Source of the DNA: Capitulum mitella
Lineage: Eukaryota > Arthropoda > Thecostraca > Pollicipedomorpha > Pollicipedidae
Assembly: GCA_030062745.1 (NCBI GenBank)
Contig: CP099850.1
Location: forward strand, 6,758,001-6,822,000
DNA: 64,000 nucleotides
Direction of reading: 5' to 3'
Both the position numbers and the translations under genes were made by a program. Shown here one piece after another: positions 47,181 to 60,639 of this stretch. The number at the start of each line of letters is the position of its first letter. The stretch's first letter is position 1. The notes under the pieces were generated by a model that searched no databases, had not been told where the DNA came from, and saw nothing but the letters and a program-made list of their open reading frames with translations.

Positions 47181-49199
47181 ACCAATACGTCATTATTAGA
47201 CTTCTAGTGCTGGTCATCACCCGTCACCTGTTCTCTGTTGTCTCACCGCGAGCAATATTGCCCTTTGTGCCAATATGCTGCGTTCTTTCCACCCGAAATG
47301 TTTTTCCTTTCGATGCAAAATATCACGAACAGACATCAAACTGTGCTTAAGAATTACGACTAAGCCATGCCCCGAATATGCGCGCCAGACCTGAAATGAA
47401 ATAATCAGCGTCAAAGTCATTATTCAGAGCAACTATAGGCCACTGAACTCCCCGGGGGCGTGGTTCAACCTTTTTAGATTAACGTTCTGACCGTGGGCTT
47501 TTTCTTCACGTAGCTGATAGAGCATTGCGGCAAAAATCTTAACTCAGGTTTACCTATACTGCCAGCGCTAATATTTTATGTTACCTTTGGCATGTCGTAA
47601 AATGCCTATGATATCTTGATCTTATCTGACCTTTAATAGTCCGGAAACAGCATTAGCAACCATATGGCTTTATTCCCAGTCCTCTCAGTTAGGGCCAAGG
47701 GCAGAAGGCAGTGAACTCAAGCATAGAACAAGAAATGGTAGTTGTAGGTAGAGATGCATCGAATAATGCTCATATCTATCTGGTTGGGTTCACCTGCCGG
47801 ACACGTTAAGTACCGGATATTATGGTGGGTTATACTGTCTGTTTTCCTGTTTTACCATTTTTTAGGTTGTCTGTTCTACGAATTACATTGCGTTCAGCGA
47901 TCAACCTCCCAAAAACTTCTACCTTTGCCGGCATTTGTTATCTCAGTAGTACCTCCTAGCCATATCTAAACCAAGCGTCGTGGACCAATGAAACAAAAAC
48001 AAGCGTTTAGCTTGATCGTTCAGCTACAAGATAATACCTAGTTTGTATCTTTGTCCAGATGATACATTCTAATTCAGAGAGTGACCTTACAGACGACCTC
48101 AAAGAAGCCATGTCAGTGGATTCCGGTTCCCATTGGATCCCCGCGACGTAGCCCAGAGGACGCTTTCAAGGTGTCTAAAACTACTTTTGAGCATGAATAG
48201 GAACTGGAAGTATTACCACTACGCAAAACGGCACATCCAGTTACTTCACATCCCCTCAGTGGCCAACAACATGTCAAAAACATCAGTGACTTTAATTCAT
48301 AATTTTGGCCTAAGATGACCTTGACTCGGCAAGGACCTAACTTTGGAGGTCACCGACAGCATGGGCGACGCCCACGCTGAAGATTGAGAAGGACTTAACA
48401 CCTTAAAATACTTATGGGCAAGGCATTAATAGTCAGCTAGGTATTAATTGTCGACAGTCAACGAGGCATTAATAATCCGAAGTATTTGCTTGCAATGTAA
48501 AGGGGTATGTAAAATTAAAAAATAAAAGGATTGCAACTGCCGTTCACAAACGCTGCAAATTTCGCGTTTCTGGCGCTTATGGTTTTTGCATTCGCCATCT
48601 TCGCACGCGTGTGATTTTAAGAGGCACTATGTGTCTGGTCTGGAAATGACGACCCCCGATAATCCACAGATGAACCATGGGAACTGTTTCCACACGAAGT
48701 AAACGTTACGTATTGGCTCTGCGCTCTGGTCAGTTGCCATCAGTGCGACTACGTGATTCAGTGTAAATCAGATTTTATGATCCTGTGTGAATAACTTATT
48801 GTACTTTTTAATTAGACAGGGACTTGCGGATGTTGCGATCAGAAGTTTTTAATTCATTTCATCTAAGCCCAATGCCGCTCCGGGGCTGCTGCCAAGATTT
48901 CCAGCGGCGCGTCTGACATGCGGAAAAAACAACGGCGACGTCGACGTCGAAATTCTGCGAGCCTTGTCATCAGCAGGAACGGCCGGAAGCGCAGTGTCAG
49001 GTACATTCTCTTCGGATTAAATTCTCGTATCCGCTGTAAACCAGATCTCTTTGCTTCCATTTCCAGGCTCACAGTGCGCCTCCCCCAGAAACTCGCACAT
49101 TTCTCCTCAAGTGCACAGGTCTGGCGCTGCCAATGCCTCTGCTTCTCCCCCTAATTCTTCTTCTGGGACATTCCCTATGAGATCGACCACGGGGTAAAA
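47181..49199. other. No gene seen
   Basis: Short frames only; GGCATTAATA repeats at 48420. Confidence 0.4.
48420..48482. repeat. Short GGCATTAATA repeats
   Basis: Three copies of GGYATTAATWRTC within 60 bp. Confidence 0.7.
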
Positions 49200-49976
49200 A
49201 AACCATAGTCTCAAAATGTGATGAAATTTTATCCGGCGAGCAATCTATGGTTGTGATGTCAGACTGCCGCTTTTCAGCTCTGTCTGACGAGCAGTTTTTG
49301 CGCCAGAAAGATCTGAAATTAATATATTTGATTATTTTTGCCCAAACCCTTGGTGTAGTATTTCAACATCCAGTGATCGCATTTTCAAAAACTGGATATC
49401 GTTGTGATGAGGACGAAATGCTGCGATGTTTAACTATCCGCATGTTCTGAAATTTCTTCGGGTTTTTATTTCATCTTGAAAACTATTTTCAAGGTCAAAT
49501 TTTGAGGGCGTGGCCAATGATTCCGATTGAAACTGTGACAGGTGAAATGCTGTCCAAAAGGTTTTCACTCGTTCTAAGTCGAAAAAAGTTCCTCACTTTC
49601 ATGATAAATATTAAACATAGACGTGTAATTCACAGCATATTGGCTGAAAGTATTCTCGTTGAGCATTTCCTTACCCGTTATCGGCGGAAAATGGCATAAA
49701 AATTGTAGGTGTAAATGGTTTATCGTATGCGTGTCAGCTTACCATATGTTATTATGAGGAAACATTGATTAGAAATACAGGTACAAAAAAAAAACACTCG
49801 GCATCGATCGCGATGGAATGGACCGCAAGCTTACAAAAAGTTTTCAGTTAATGCTATCACAGACGACATTTGGCAATATCACGACGATGTCGCGCGCGGT
49901 TTTGCTTTGGTTTCGGAAATACTGCTTGGTGGAGGGGGGGGGGGCGGATTCATCCCCTCGTCCAGCGAGAGTTAAA
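49200..49976 (+). mobile_element. Partial TTAA element related to the 15953-16617 family
   Basis: The right end GGCGGATTCATCCCCTCGTCCAGCGAGAGTTAA (given here by its parts: a G-run before 49940 and CGTCCAGCGAGAGTTAA at 49960-49976) aligns with the right end of the 15953-16617 element, as does the preceding 100 bp. The left boundary is not resolved. Confidence 0.45.
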
Positions 49977-50134
49977 TCTTGATCTCAACACGGTCTCGAA
50001 CAGGTCATAGGTCCGTTTTACTACTGGTGCCATTGAAAGCAGCGGGTGTGACCGTTCCAGAGTAAAAGTAAAACATAGTGTTTTTGTAGAACACCGAAAA
50101 CCGTTACGATCAGCACAAAAGCATCGGGTACCAT

Positions 50135-50310
50135 CTCCTCCCTCTCTCTCTGCCTGCCTGCCTGCGTGCCTGCTTGCCTGCCTGTCCGTCTGTCTGCGTG
50201 CCTGCCTGCCTGCCTGCCTGCCTGCCTCCGTGCCTGCCTGCCTGCCTCTGTGCCTGCCTGCCTGTCTGCCCGCCTGCCTCTGCCTGCCCGCCTGCCTGCC
50301 TGCCTGTTTG
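50135..50310. repeat. (CCTG)n tetranucleotide array
   Basis: About 40 imperfect CCTG/TGCC units. It keeps all frames open and explains the long Cys-Leu-Pro-Ala frames on the plus strand and the Gly-Arg-Gln-Ala frames on the minus strand. Confidence 0.97.
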
Positions 50311-50759
50311 CACGTGGTACTCCCTGTGTTCCACGGAAGCATGCTATACACTTGTTATTTGCACAATGTTTCTTTTCTGTCTGCTTGTCTGTGGTATTCT
50401 TTGTGTTCGACGGAAGACGGCTATGCATTCGTTTTTTTTCGCATTATGGCTTTTCTCGGAACGGACAGCACTGGCTTAGCGATGCGCCCCCTCCACTCTC
50501 CCTACAGCTAGCCAATGCTGGAAAATCGTTACTTTTGCGATGCAGAAGAACTGGCGCCTCAATGCCCTGTGCTTGTTAGGAAGGATGACAGGAGTCTGAG
50601 CATTAAGCCGCCGAACGAATACTGTCACTGAATCGGCATACAGCAGGTCTGTAGGTCTCACGACTGGTCCTTTGCCGTGAACAGAGTCGCTGTCGCTTCG
50701 ACGTCTTTTGTGCCCGCGTTATAGCGAAGCAACCTCATGTCTGTCTTCCCCGAGTCTCA

Positions 50760-51534
50760 GTGCACGGGTTGGGGAGGAGTAGTGGAAAGAGGGCGAGCGC
50801 TCCCTCTGCCTGTGCCTTGCCAGCAGGCTGGAGAGGTGTAGCAGGGGTGCGCCCGATCCCACTCACTGTCCTGCCGTGCCGCGTCTACCGTCCGCGGTGG
50901 CACAGAGGGCCGCTCAATTCCTCTCTTTCCTCCGGCCCGTCCACGGCTGGTGGTGGCGGCCTGTCCACAGCTTGCCCGTCCGCGGCTGGCTCGTTTACAG
51001 CTCGCCCGTCCACGGCTGGCCCGTCCACGGCTCGCGGCGCCGGCCTGTCCACGGCTGACGGGGCGGCCGTCCACGGTGGACGATAAGCGGCGGAGGTGAT
51101 TGCCCGGCTGCGGCCGGCCCGCTCCCAGTGGCCGTTATTTTCTGCTTAATGGCCGGCTCCTGGCGGCCGAGTCCGGGCGGCGGCCCGGCGGCAGTAATCT
51201 GAACGGTGCCCGTGATGCACGGCGCGCCAAAACACGCCCGGCAGCACGCGCTGCACGAGCCTCACCACACGAGCGTCAGACGGACGGCCCACTGTTGAAT
51301 CAATGCCTGTTGATTGCTTGCCTCGTAACTGTTACTGGCGGGGTTTCGTGTGCATTTGAGGGCGAGTTCGACGGCATTTGTTTGATACTGCCCTCGTCTC
51401 ATCAGGTTGACGAGGAGGGAATTGATTCGTTCAGGAATGTTAAATCAGCGGTCGTCGACGAATATTGGACTATTTCAGTGTTCAAGTCTACCTTAATCTG
51501 GGAGGAGAACGCTGTCGAGTTTCGAAGCTTTTGA
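50760..51534 (+). other. GC-rich tract with an unrecognised 144-codon frame
   Basis: CpG-rich from 50760 to 51290. A plus-strand frame from 51100 runs through LLNQCLLIACLVTVTGG (hydrophobic) and an acidic C-terminal half to a stop at 51534. The first half is Arg/Ala-rich as expected from GC-rich DNA. No family recognised. It may be a first exon or chance. Confidence 0.25.
50935..51085. repeat. 15-bp GC-rich minisatellite
   Basis: Repeats of GCCCGTCCACGGCTG with variable spacers, about eight units. Confidence 0.8.
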
Positions 51535-52374
51535 AAGCGCTTTTGCGGTCTTTGGTGTACTTAAATCGCCGACATAACGAAAGCCGCTGTCTCATACACC
51601 GTTATCAAGAATCGACTTTGGCTTGCGTCCTTTTGATACATATGTACGTTCAGGTCAACAAACAATCCTAAACAAACTATGCAGCCACGGGCTGGGCGTG
51701 GTATCTAATCACTAGTGCTCGAAAATTACCAGTTTTCGTTTCGGTTCTACCAGGTTCGGACTAAATAACTGTAAATGAAGGATTATTGAACTGTCCCGGT
51801 AATAAGTCTGTCGAGAAAAACAACATAAAATCCTAGATATATCCAACCTCGTGCTGTAAACAGCCAAAAACAAAAATAAGGTAGGTAATATATTTTCAGA
51901 TATACAGAGGTGCTAGTGAGAAACGGACTAGTACGATAAAAGCAAACTATTGCCACAGTGATTTTCGGCGATGATTTTTCATTTACGTCACCAATCGTTA
52001 ATTCTGCACGTCCGCATTCCAAATCCCGGCCCAATTTTCAATCATGTTTTAAGTCATAGAGAACTAAAATTAAACATGCGGGACACACGGGGGCCTGCCC
52101 CCTCCCCCTTAGGCCAGCGTTTTTTTTTGTGAAAACAGTTGCACATCGTCTTCCCAGCAGGCGGTATTCCTATAACTTCATTTTACACTGAGCATCTCCT
52201 GCTTAAAGAAAATCCTGCCTACGCCCCTGATTGAACGGCAATGTAACCTTTACAGGCAGCAAAGAGTTTTCTGCTTCTCCCCCGTGTCAAAACGGGGGAA
52301 ACGTAGCAAACCACCTGATTTTGTAATAAGTTTCCTCCTGGAAACCATGCTAGCTGGGTTAGGAGCATAGGCGG
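51535..52374. other. No gene seen
   Basis: Two G-run/C-run palindromic blocks (52088-52112, 52275-52300) recall TTAA-element ends but lack a clear TTAA terminus. Confidence 0.35.
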
Positions 52375-53592
52375 TTAACCCTATTCCCGGCAGGGGGGGG
52401 GGCGGAATCCGCCCCCCCTCGGGTTTTTTGCTTGCCAATTCCAGGCTTTTTAACGCAGCTTCACGAAACTTGGTGACTTTTCCTAGCTATGCCTTCTACG
52501 CGCCGTGACAAAATTTCGAAATTCTATTTTGCTCAGGGGCGGAGCCAGGCAACGTTTTTGGGAGGCACCTCAGGTCATTTTTGGCCATGTTGAGGGTAAA
52601 AGGAAAATCTCTGCCAAAAACAGAGTTTTTAAGATAGAACTTAAAACTTTATATTAATATATAGCTACATAGTTGGGTAATGTGCATATGTAATTTTGTT
52701 TATCTGAGGTCACTTTACAAGGTCAGGTCAAGGTCAAAAGTCAAAATTTGTTTTTTCGCAATAATTTCGGCACCATTTTTTCAAATGCCAAACCCGGAAT
52801 ATTTATGACGTAGAAAGGCACCCTCTACTTGTGGACCAAGTTTCAGCTTGATATCAGGTCGGGTCACGGAGCTATGACCTAAAATGTCAGTGCACGTACA
52901 CTATATCGCAAAAGCCAAAAAATCAATTTTTTGGAATAGAGTGAATTCAATCGATTAAAAACGTTTACAGATAATATTGAATGCACACGACATCATTCCA
53001 GGTGACCCCAAGGTCACTGGAGGTCATTTAAGGTCAAAGGTCACAAGTTGACCTGAAGAACGTGTGACCATGACAGTTCCCCTTTTTTATGTCCCTGGCA
53101 CCGCCTATGCTAACATTATACAAACGTTGTAATGCGATTTGTACTTCTTTAGTATAAAATGACTAGCAGAAGCTAAAAAAGTGTTTTGGCCTCTTTTGTT
53201 CATTCCGTTATTAGAAAACTAATCCCCCTATTTTTGAAACCCTGTGAACGTCCATGAATTTTCTCAAAATTTCAACTTTGCATACCCATGGTAAAAGCCC
53301 TATCCATAACCTCTCGATTGATGCCAGTTTCATCGAAATCGGTCCATAAACAACGGAGTTATAAGAAGTCAAAAAGTACCCCCCATTTTGACATTTTTGC
53401 CCCCCTGTATCCACAAATTTCAAAATTTTGAAACTTTCTTTTTATAGAAATGTAGCTCACGTCACGGCAAATCGATTGTTTTTTGTTGCGATGAAATCGG
53501 ATACGTAGTTCTCGAGATATCAGGGGGGGCCGAATCCGCCCCCCCCTGCCGGGAATCGGCCATACCGTCTAGCCCTCCGGGAATAGGGTTAA
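52375..53592 (-). mobile_element. piggyBac-like non-autonomous element, third full copy (inverted)
   Basis: TTAACCCTATTCCCGG at 52375 and CCGGGAATAGGGTTAA ending at 53592 bound 1.22 kb. Relative to the 10191 and 14745 copies it is in the opposite orientation. G-run/C-run palindromes lie at both subterminal positions. No ORF of note. Confidence 0.92.
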
Positions 53593-54309
53593 CGATAGTC
53601 TTCTGCCCACTGCCTCTACACTAGGGTACTGGAAATGTTATCGTTTAGATCAATAAAAAGGTCATTTAATTTCATGCTTGTTCCAAATTAGACTTTGGCA
53701 TTAATTAGGGCAAGGATCTAACACCTGCAAAATTTTACATCAGTCGACCGATTTTTTATCTTACTTATGAAAATAAGTGGGCAACAGCTTCTGGTTAGGC
53801 AGCAAATAACGCAGACTATTTTTGGAATATGCGCCGCAACTCCCGTGCAAAACCTCGCTTAATGCAAAGTTCGTTTATCAACAACACGTCGTTTGTTTGC
53901 AATTTGGGCACAGGTGAAGTAAAAAAATAACGCGTTTGACTATCGGTTCGGGAAAACTCGTTTAAACAGGTTTTAAGCGTCGCCAAAATGTAGAACAAAT
54001 GTACAAAAAATACCATTTTAAAACGTGCCTTTAATGACTGTGACAGAAAATACATGATACATGACATTACACGAAAATACAAATGCATGACATGACATCC
54101 CCGCAAACCTTACCAAGGTCATGAAACAATTTTTACTTGCTGCGCATGGTTCGTTCATGAGCAAATGCGACACAGATACATAGTTTGGGAGTAATGTGTT
54201 CCGATGGCAAGATAAATTAGAGATGCACCTTTCATTCAGTACAATTTTCGTTTCTAACCTCGTTACAGAGTTACGTAAGGTGAAATAACACCTGTTATAC
54301 CCCACTGCA

Positions 54310-54382
54310 CAGTTTTTTTTTTTACTACAACTGAAACTTTTTTTAATACAACTACAACTTTTTCCTTTTTTTTACTGCAACA
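54310..54382. repeat. T-rich/ACTACAACT repeats
   Basis: Poly-T runs alternate with ACTACAACT-like words, three units. Confidence 0.7.
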
Positions 54383-55182
54383 GCCCAATATCCTGTATGA
54401 GGCTGCGAAGCGGATTCCAAAACGTCATCAGAGGAGCAAACTCGCAAAAGCCTTATGCTAACATGAACGGCATGGCGCGTGGTGTGCAGACGCCGTTCGT
54501 CCTGTTTGGCAAACCGCTGTAAGCGATCTGTGGGTTCGTGCTGAAATTTTGCTCGCTTTAAAACATGTGACGACGGAAACTCGTTTGCAACTTCTTAGTC
54601 TTCCTCTTATTACCGTCATTGTCATTCTCTGCACCAACGTTTCAAAAAGGCTACATTTTGCAGAGCAGAAGAAACCAACGGGCATGGAATAAATGTAACA
54701 GCTGTTGTGCTCTGAACTGCCCATTACAGATATCAAGCTTTACACCCACGTCTGAAGCCGTCCTATTCATGAGAGACGACCTTCTGTATCTGCTAACTAT
54801 ATCCGTCATGTTATCCGTTGTTCTCAAATCCCAATAAATTTCTGTGGTATTAGTACCAGGCCAAAAGTGCGAATTTCTAGGACATTAAAAGATGTCAGAA
54901 AACAATGCTGCACATGCAAAAATCAAAATCCAAAGGTTAGTGAAATATGGAAGTCCAAATGTATCACTGGGTCTTGGATAACCATTTGAACGCCACAAGA
55001 CTAGAACAATACAACGTCTTTAGTTCTCATGAATTCCTAAAGGAATCACACCAGGCAAGGACACTGTGAATATTTTGAGGTCTCGATGCATTTTGTAGGC
55101 AGCCCGAACACGTTCGAAAAACCTGGGATGAAAATCCCGACCAACGAGGAACGTGAAAGACCAACGTGAAAGCACCCAGCTT

Positions 55183-55214
55183 AGCTATATCTAGCTATAT
55201 CTATAGCTATATCC
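55183..55214. repeat. AGCTATATCT repeat
   Basis: Three units of AGCTATATCT. Confidence 0.8.
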
Positions 55215-55699
55215 CAATGGAACCTTCAGTGCCCAAGGATGCATATCCCACGTGGGCGTCGGCTTGTATTTCAGATTCAGCGGTGCGTCAGAAGGCCAAA
55301 AAACTTCCATGCTCCCCAGCAAAGAATGAGACATTACACCAAGGGGGAATTAGGGATTTCGCTAATGGGGGATTGCGAGGCTTCAACATTTTTTCTTTCC
55401 AGTTATGGAGAAGCGTGGGTTCACGCAAGTTCAGGGGAAGATATTTGATTTAATCTTACGATTTTTTACCACATAAACCAGCCCCAGAAAAATCAAGCGC
55501 GTCACCATATTTCAGAAAATTTGGCATTTTGTTGCCGTGCAAAACAGCGAAAATATGACTAAAAAAGGTAGGATTTTAAGTGCCTATGCCCTTCGCTCTA
55601 TCTGAAATGTCGTATCCGTATCTGATCTAGTAGCCCCTCTGCTTCCTCGTAGTTCTTGAAAACTTTTTTGCCGACTTAGGTTAAGTTACCTCCTACACT

Positions 55700-56930
55700 T
55701 ACAGAGGCACTTTTGGTGGTCTCGGGCTGTCTACCGTGTCAGGGCTCTCTAGTGGTCTAAGGGGCCTTTGTACAGTTTTACATGTCTCTTGGGACGTCCC
55801 AGGTTCTCCTTTGGCAATTTCAGGTGCACCTCGGACAGTTTCAAGGATCCATCTGACAGTTCTAGAGGCGCTTAAGCCATCTTGAGTTCCCTCCTGTCAT
55901 CCCTGGGACATTTTCGTCCCCTAAGAAGCCCTCAGGCAGTAACAACGGCTCTCTAAACGCCTCTCTCTGCCGTGATAGAGGCGCCTCTGCCAATTCTCTA
56001 GGTCCTTTGGCCGTTCCAGGAGCTGTCTGGACGCATCAAGGTTCAGTAGTTTCGGGGCCCCTCTGATCGCCTCAGGGGCCCCTGTTGCTACTGAATGTCG
56101 GTTAGTAGTCTCAAAGGCCCCTCTCCAAAATCTACAATGTCCTCGACGTCCCTCGTGTCATCTCTTGGAACATTTTTTGCTGTCCCAGGGGCTTCTGGCA
56201 GTTGCAAAAAACCTTCAATGATTTCAGGGCCCCTGTGCTTTGTTGCGGGTCTTCTGGTCGTCTCCGGAGATCGCCATGGCTGTATCAGGGGGTTTTTCCT
56301 GTTACATGAACTATATCTGGCAGTCTTAGGGCCCCTCTAGCCGTATCAGTGGCCTTTGCTGGCGCTTCAGAGGCCTCACTGGGAGTCTCATGGGGACCGT
56401 TTCCGTGCCAGGAGCCAGCCTAACACATTCAGGGGCCCTCTGGCCGTGCAGGGTCCCTATCAAGTCTCAGAGGCCCTCGTGTCGTTTGTGTCTTGCAGGG
56501 ACCCTCTGACCTTTTTCGTGGTCACCTGTTGTGTACGGGCCATCTTGCCGCCTCCGGAGACCTCTCTGGTCTCTTAAGTGGTCTCACTGGCCCTTTACCG
56601 TGCCGGCTCCCTCTTGCGGCTCTAGGGACTCTTGGAGAGTTTCAGGGACCCCTCTATCCATCTTAGGGGAAATCTTGCCGTCTCATGGTCCCATTAACCC
56701 TCCCCTAGGCCCTCTGACTGTATCTGGGATCTTGAACGTTTCACACAGGCCTGTTGAACACATTCGGGGCACCTACGACGTCCTATGGGCTCCTTCCTCA
56801 TCTTGGCCGTCTCAGGGGCCCTATAGCCCCTCTGGCGGTCTCAGAGGCACTCTGCCGTGTTGGGGCCTTGTTGTGGTCTCAGAGGCCCTTTGGAAGCTTC
56901 AGGGGCCCTTCTATCCGTCGTCAGGGGTCA
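55700..56930. repeat. 1.2-kb minisatellite with a 21-bp period
   Basis: Some 55-60 degenerate units with consensus close to GGGGCCCCTCTGGCCGTCTC plus A. Spacing of successive TCA ends is 19-21 bp over long stretches (for example 56330-56450). The period is a multiple of three, so heptapeptide-like frames appear on both strands, but stops interrupt them. Not thought to be coding. Confidence 0.85.
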
Positions 56931-58334
56931 TCTAACCCCGCATTGCCCCCCATCCCCCACCCCCGACTGCATCGAGAACCCGTCAGATTTTCACAGACTC
57001 CGTGAAGCCCTAACGGACTCCTTCGGCTTCTTTTTTAGCCTAAGAAGAGTCCTTTCGAGGGGTTCCTCTCATGCCTCGAGGGGAGGGGGACGAACTCTGC
57101 CATCAACTCCCTTGGATTGGCGCCTGCGCTATACGTGTTGTTACTACAGCAGTCAATCGAACATTAACATGTCATTACGAGGTCCCATCAGCGCAGATGC
57201 ATTATGAAATGACAAATGGCCCGAACGAGGCGAAACCGAAGAAAGCAAACGAGTTTGTTGGTGAAGCATGCGAGTTGTAAAATAAATTGGTTTAAGTTTG
57301 GGGAGAAATGCAATTTTGGGGTACGGATGGTCACGTATACACCATGGGAATTGATCACTCTCAATATTCTTAAAGTTCCATTGCTGTTCACCGCGCACTC
57401 CCGGATCTCCGCGCTTGGGAAGTGGCCATTAAGCGCAGCAGATAAAATCCGAGTCATCTCGGTAAGAACTATGGCCATTGCGGGCGAGGCACAGTACTCG
57501 ACGTTCACAAAAGGTGCTGGGAGGACGTCTAGTAATTCGGTGTTAAAAAGAAAGAGCTCCGGACTCAAAGTCCACTGGCGCAGATCCAGCTGACCGTCTT
57601 GGGTGGTGCTAGACCACTCGGGGTGGGGGGCGTAAATTATGGGGTTGATGCATACACTTCTGAAACATAGTATAGAGAGTGCACAATATGTTACGCATCT
57701 GTATTAGTACACATTACTTTTTATGTACTTGAACGCCGGTATTTACCAGTGACATCGGTCAAATATGCGTTTTTCCATGCATCGCCTTACCTGCACCCAC
57801 GCCTCTGAACCCATCCCTGATCAACCGTAGGCCAAAGTTTGGAGTTACTTGTTTTTTATGTTGTATTTTCATGCAGCACCCTTGCTGTAATGGAAGCTGA
57901 AAAACTAACGTAGTGTTTTAACTCGGAAACATAACGGCCCCATCTTAAGAGAACCCAAATCTAGAGGGTTTAATGAGCTATAACGAACAACAAATAGTCA
58001 TCCGATGCCAACATCTTCTGTCGAACCGATCATTGGCGTGTGACTATCGTGAAACCCCAAAACACAGGGTGGACTAGAGCGCCAAGAAATCAAATCAAAT
58101 CGCACTCGTATCCAACGCATGTAATGTAAACACATTATAAATGCATGTAGTCTCTTAGACGCCTACGGCATCGCTCACCGAGCTCATAATCTGATGTGTG
58201 GCTCAGAAGTCCTGACGCTGTCCCGTCACTTCCATCGGTCTCGGAATGCGACCTTTTCCGGAGGTCGCCCGCCCTGTCCCCTGGGGTGCCGCGCCATGTC
58301 GTTCCTATCTCCACTCGGTACCCCGGCGCTCCGG
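56931..58334. other. No confident gene
   Basis: On the minus strand an acceptor-like GCACTCTCTATACTATG followed by TTTCAG ends near 57667, and about 159 codons stay open to a stop at 57188 (peptide includes LSPELFLFNTELLDVLPAPF). Composition is ordinary and no domain is recognised. Frames of this size are expected by chance in this window. Confidence 0.25.
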
Positions 58335-58498
58335 CGTATCGCACTGTCCAGTAGGCTGACTGTGTCGCACTGTCCAGACGGTGGATGGTGTCGCAGTTTT
58401 TTGACAAAGAATGGCGTCGTGCTGTCCTGACGGCTGAATGTGTCGTATTGTCTGGACAGTGGGCCCTGGTGCATTGTTCAGAAGGTTGAACGTGTCGG
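58335..58498. repeat. 26-bp minisatellite
   Basis: Six units around GTCGCACTGTCCAGACGGTG, with increasing divergence to the right. Confidence 0.85.
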
Positions 58499-60639
58499 TT
58501 GGATATCTACAATGCCGTCGCTAAGTGTCGACAGTGTAGGAAGACTTCATTCGACTGGACTATATGTTTAAGCCAGAATCCACTGCTGATACGTGATCGT
58601 AAAGCTAAATGCGGCGAAAAGAAAGAAACCCAGCGTTTCCATCACATCAAGGAAATGTTTTGCCTCTAAGGTATGCGTTTTGTCGAGAAAGCCAGATGTT
58701 AAAAGTGGGAAAAGAAATGCATTTGCAGTATGACATGGCTGGAAATTATAAATAACTGATAGTCTTTAACTTGTCAGGAGTAGTTTCTAAGCGGTAGGAG
58801 GCGGTGGTTTCCAAGCAGTAGTTTTTAGCTGGTGATCTTCCACAAGCCCAGTGGCGAACCATTAACACTCCTTGATTTTGTGTATCGTTTCAAGATTTCC
58901 AGTTTAGATATGAACGCCGATATCATGCGGAAAAAGGGATCGGAATCTTAACCTCGGGTATTTAATAACCTCTGCTTTGATGTCTTCGGATTTTCTCAGG
59001 AACATGAGTGTTATAATGACAATTTGTTTTTTATTCCATTAAAGCGTATTATTCTATTAAAGTATTTGTCCAGAATTTGACGCCATATTTAAGGTGATAC
59101 AATTTCCCAAAATTTCTGGCGTCGTTTTAATGGGTTTGCCAAGGCCGTTACGATGAAGCCGATCGAAGATCACCTTGCACCTCCCCGGTGACTACCAGTC
59201 CTCAAAAGGCGCCCGAAACCGATGTCCAGTTAATCAAAATAGCGTCATGCGCCAACATCCTCTCTCCAACCGCATCACTTATGCCCCTGCTGCTGTCGAT
59301 AAATGCCTCACCGTGACTAGCTTTCGTATGCTGAAAGTGAATGATATAATCTGGGGCATTCTTAGCGGCTGCTTTGCTAGATAGTCGGTGAATATGGTGC
59401 TGCCGACCGACTTGGGTACTATATTTTTTCGTTTCCGTTGCATTTTGGTGGTCTTCCTCATGCGGGGAATAAATGCCAGCAAAGTTAACTTTGAAGCTGT
59501 TCAAGAATTCTCGAGTGTTCTGTAAATCGCTGAATGCTCCGGAAACTTGCGTAGACTTTTCGGTCAATTAAGTCGGAAGCAAAATAAATTAAGCTCCCAA
59601 AACTCAGCCACATCCCGCCTTTTCTAAAAAACGAAACACATTCTGGTCTCGCCGTCTTTCCTAAAAGCGTTACCCGCTGTTTCCTCCGGGTCAGACCATC
59701 CGTCTGCAAATCTTGACTCTGTATGCTGAGCTAAGGGCAAATAGGGGCAACCATAATGACTAGGTGTGTTAGACATGAAACACGATGATGTTGATGATGA
59801 TGATGGGCAAGCCATTGCAAATGAGCGGCAGCGGAAGGCCACGGATACTTGCGTATTGATTTTGAACACGAGCGTTCTGATGCTGCGCAGGAAGCCTTCA
59901 TTTCAGAAGTGCCAACACCCACGTTCCTCCGCTCTCCAGTGCTCCGCGATTTCTCCTATGGTCCTACGTACATCATCGCGTACAATGACGGCCATAATTA
60001 AACGTCATTTTGGGGTTCTTTGGAAGCCGCATCCATCACAGCGATAGAAATATACAATACAAAATCTTCGGGAACGTCTTCAGGAACACCATGATGTCAT
60101 CAGGAAGTAAAGACTTTGATGCTGACTTTCCGTCCACCCATCATGGGCAAAAACAAATAGATTTCCCGGAAGATTCGTAAGATATTGAATTCCATTTTGT
60201 GATCTTTTAAGGCCATTTCTTAACTGATTCATCATGAAGTCCAAATTTGTTCCAAATTTGCTTCAATATGTTTTCGGTTTTTCAGCGGCATTTCGCTGAA
60301 GGAGATATGGCCGTTGTTGACAGCACACATATTGCTCCTTTTTTCTGGTTTCAGAGTTGGCAGACCAGAATCAGTTTCTGAACATTTCTTTCCGTGCATT
60401 ACCACAGAGCTGATGATAAAACATTGATCTTTATGATGCCTACCTTACTGGTACTGTTACTTGTACCTTGCTGCGGCTAATAGAGTAACTTTCAGCAGCT
60501 TTGAACCTTGGATCGTGTAACACCATGTCACAAACAATTTGAGTAAGTAAGTCGAAATATGTGAGCAGTTTTGTCTCGCTCGTTCTGGAACGAAAACATA
60601 CCGAAAGACAACACTCCATGAAAGTGCGGTCTTTTCTCA
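58499..60639. other. No gene seen
   Basis: A 121-codon minus frame at 59202-59567 has ordinary composition but no recognisable motif or splice support. Confidence 0.3.

Larger units (their letters stand above)
53593..55699. other. No gene seen
   Basis: AT-rich flank with short simple repeats. Confidence 0.4.

Noticed and set aside
50110-50580. Overlapping 100-137-codon frames rich in Cys-Leu-Pro-Ala or Gly-Arg-Gln-Ala
   Set aside because: Produced entirely by the CCTG tetranucleotide array, which lacks stop codons in all frames.
57188-57670. Minus-strand ~159-codon open stretch with INPIIY resembling the NPxxY of TM7
   Set aside because: No preceding transmembrane segments and no hydrophobic pattern; a chance motif.
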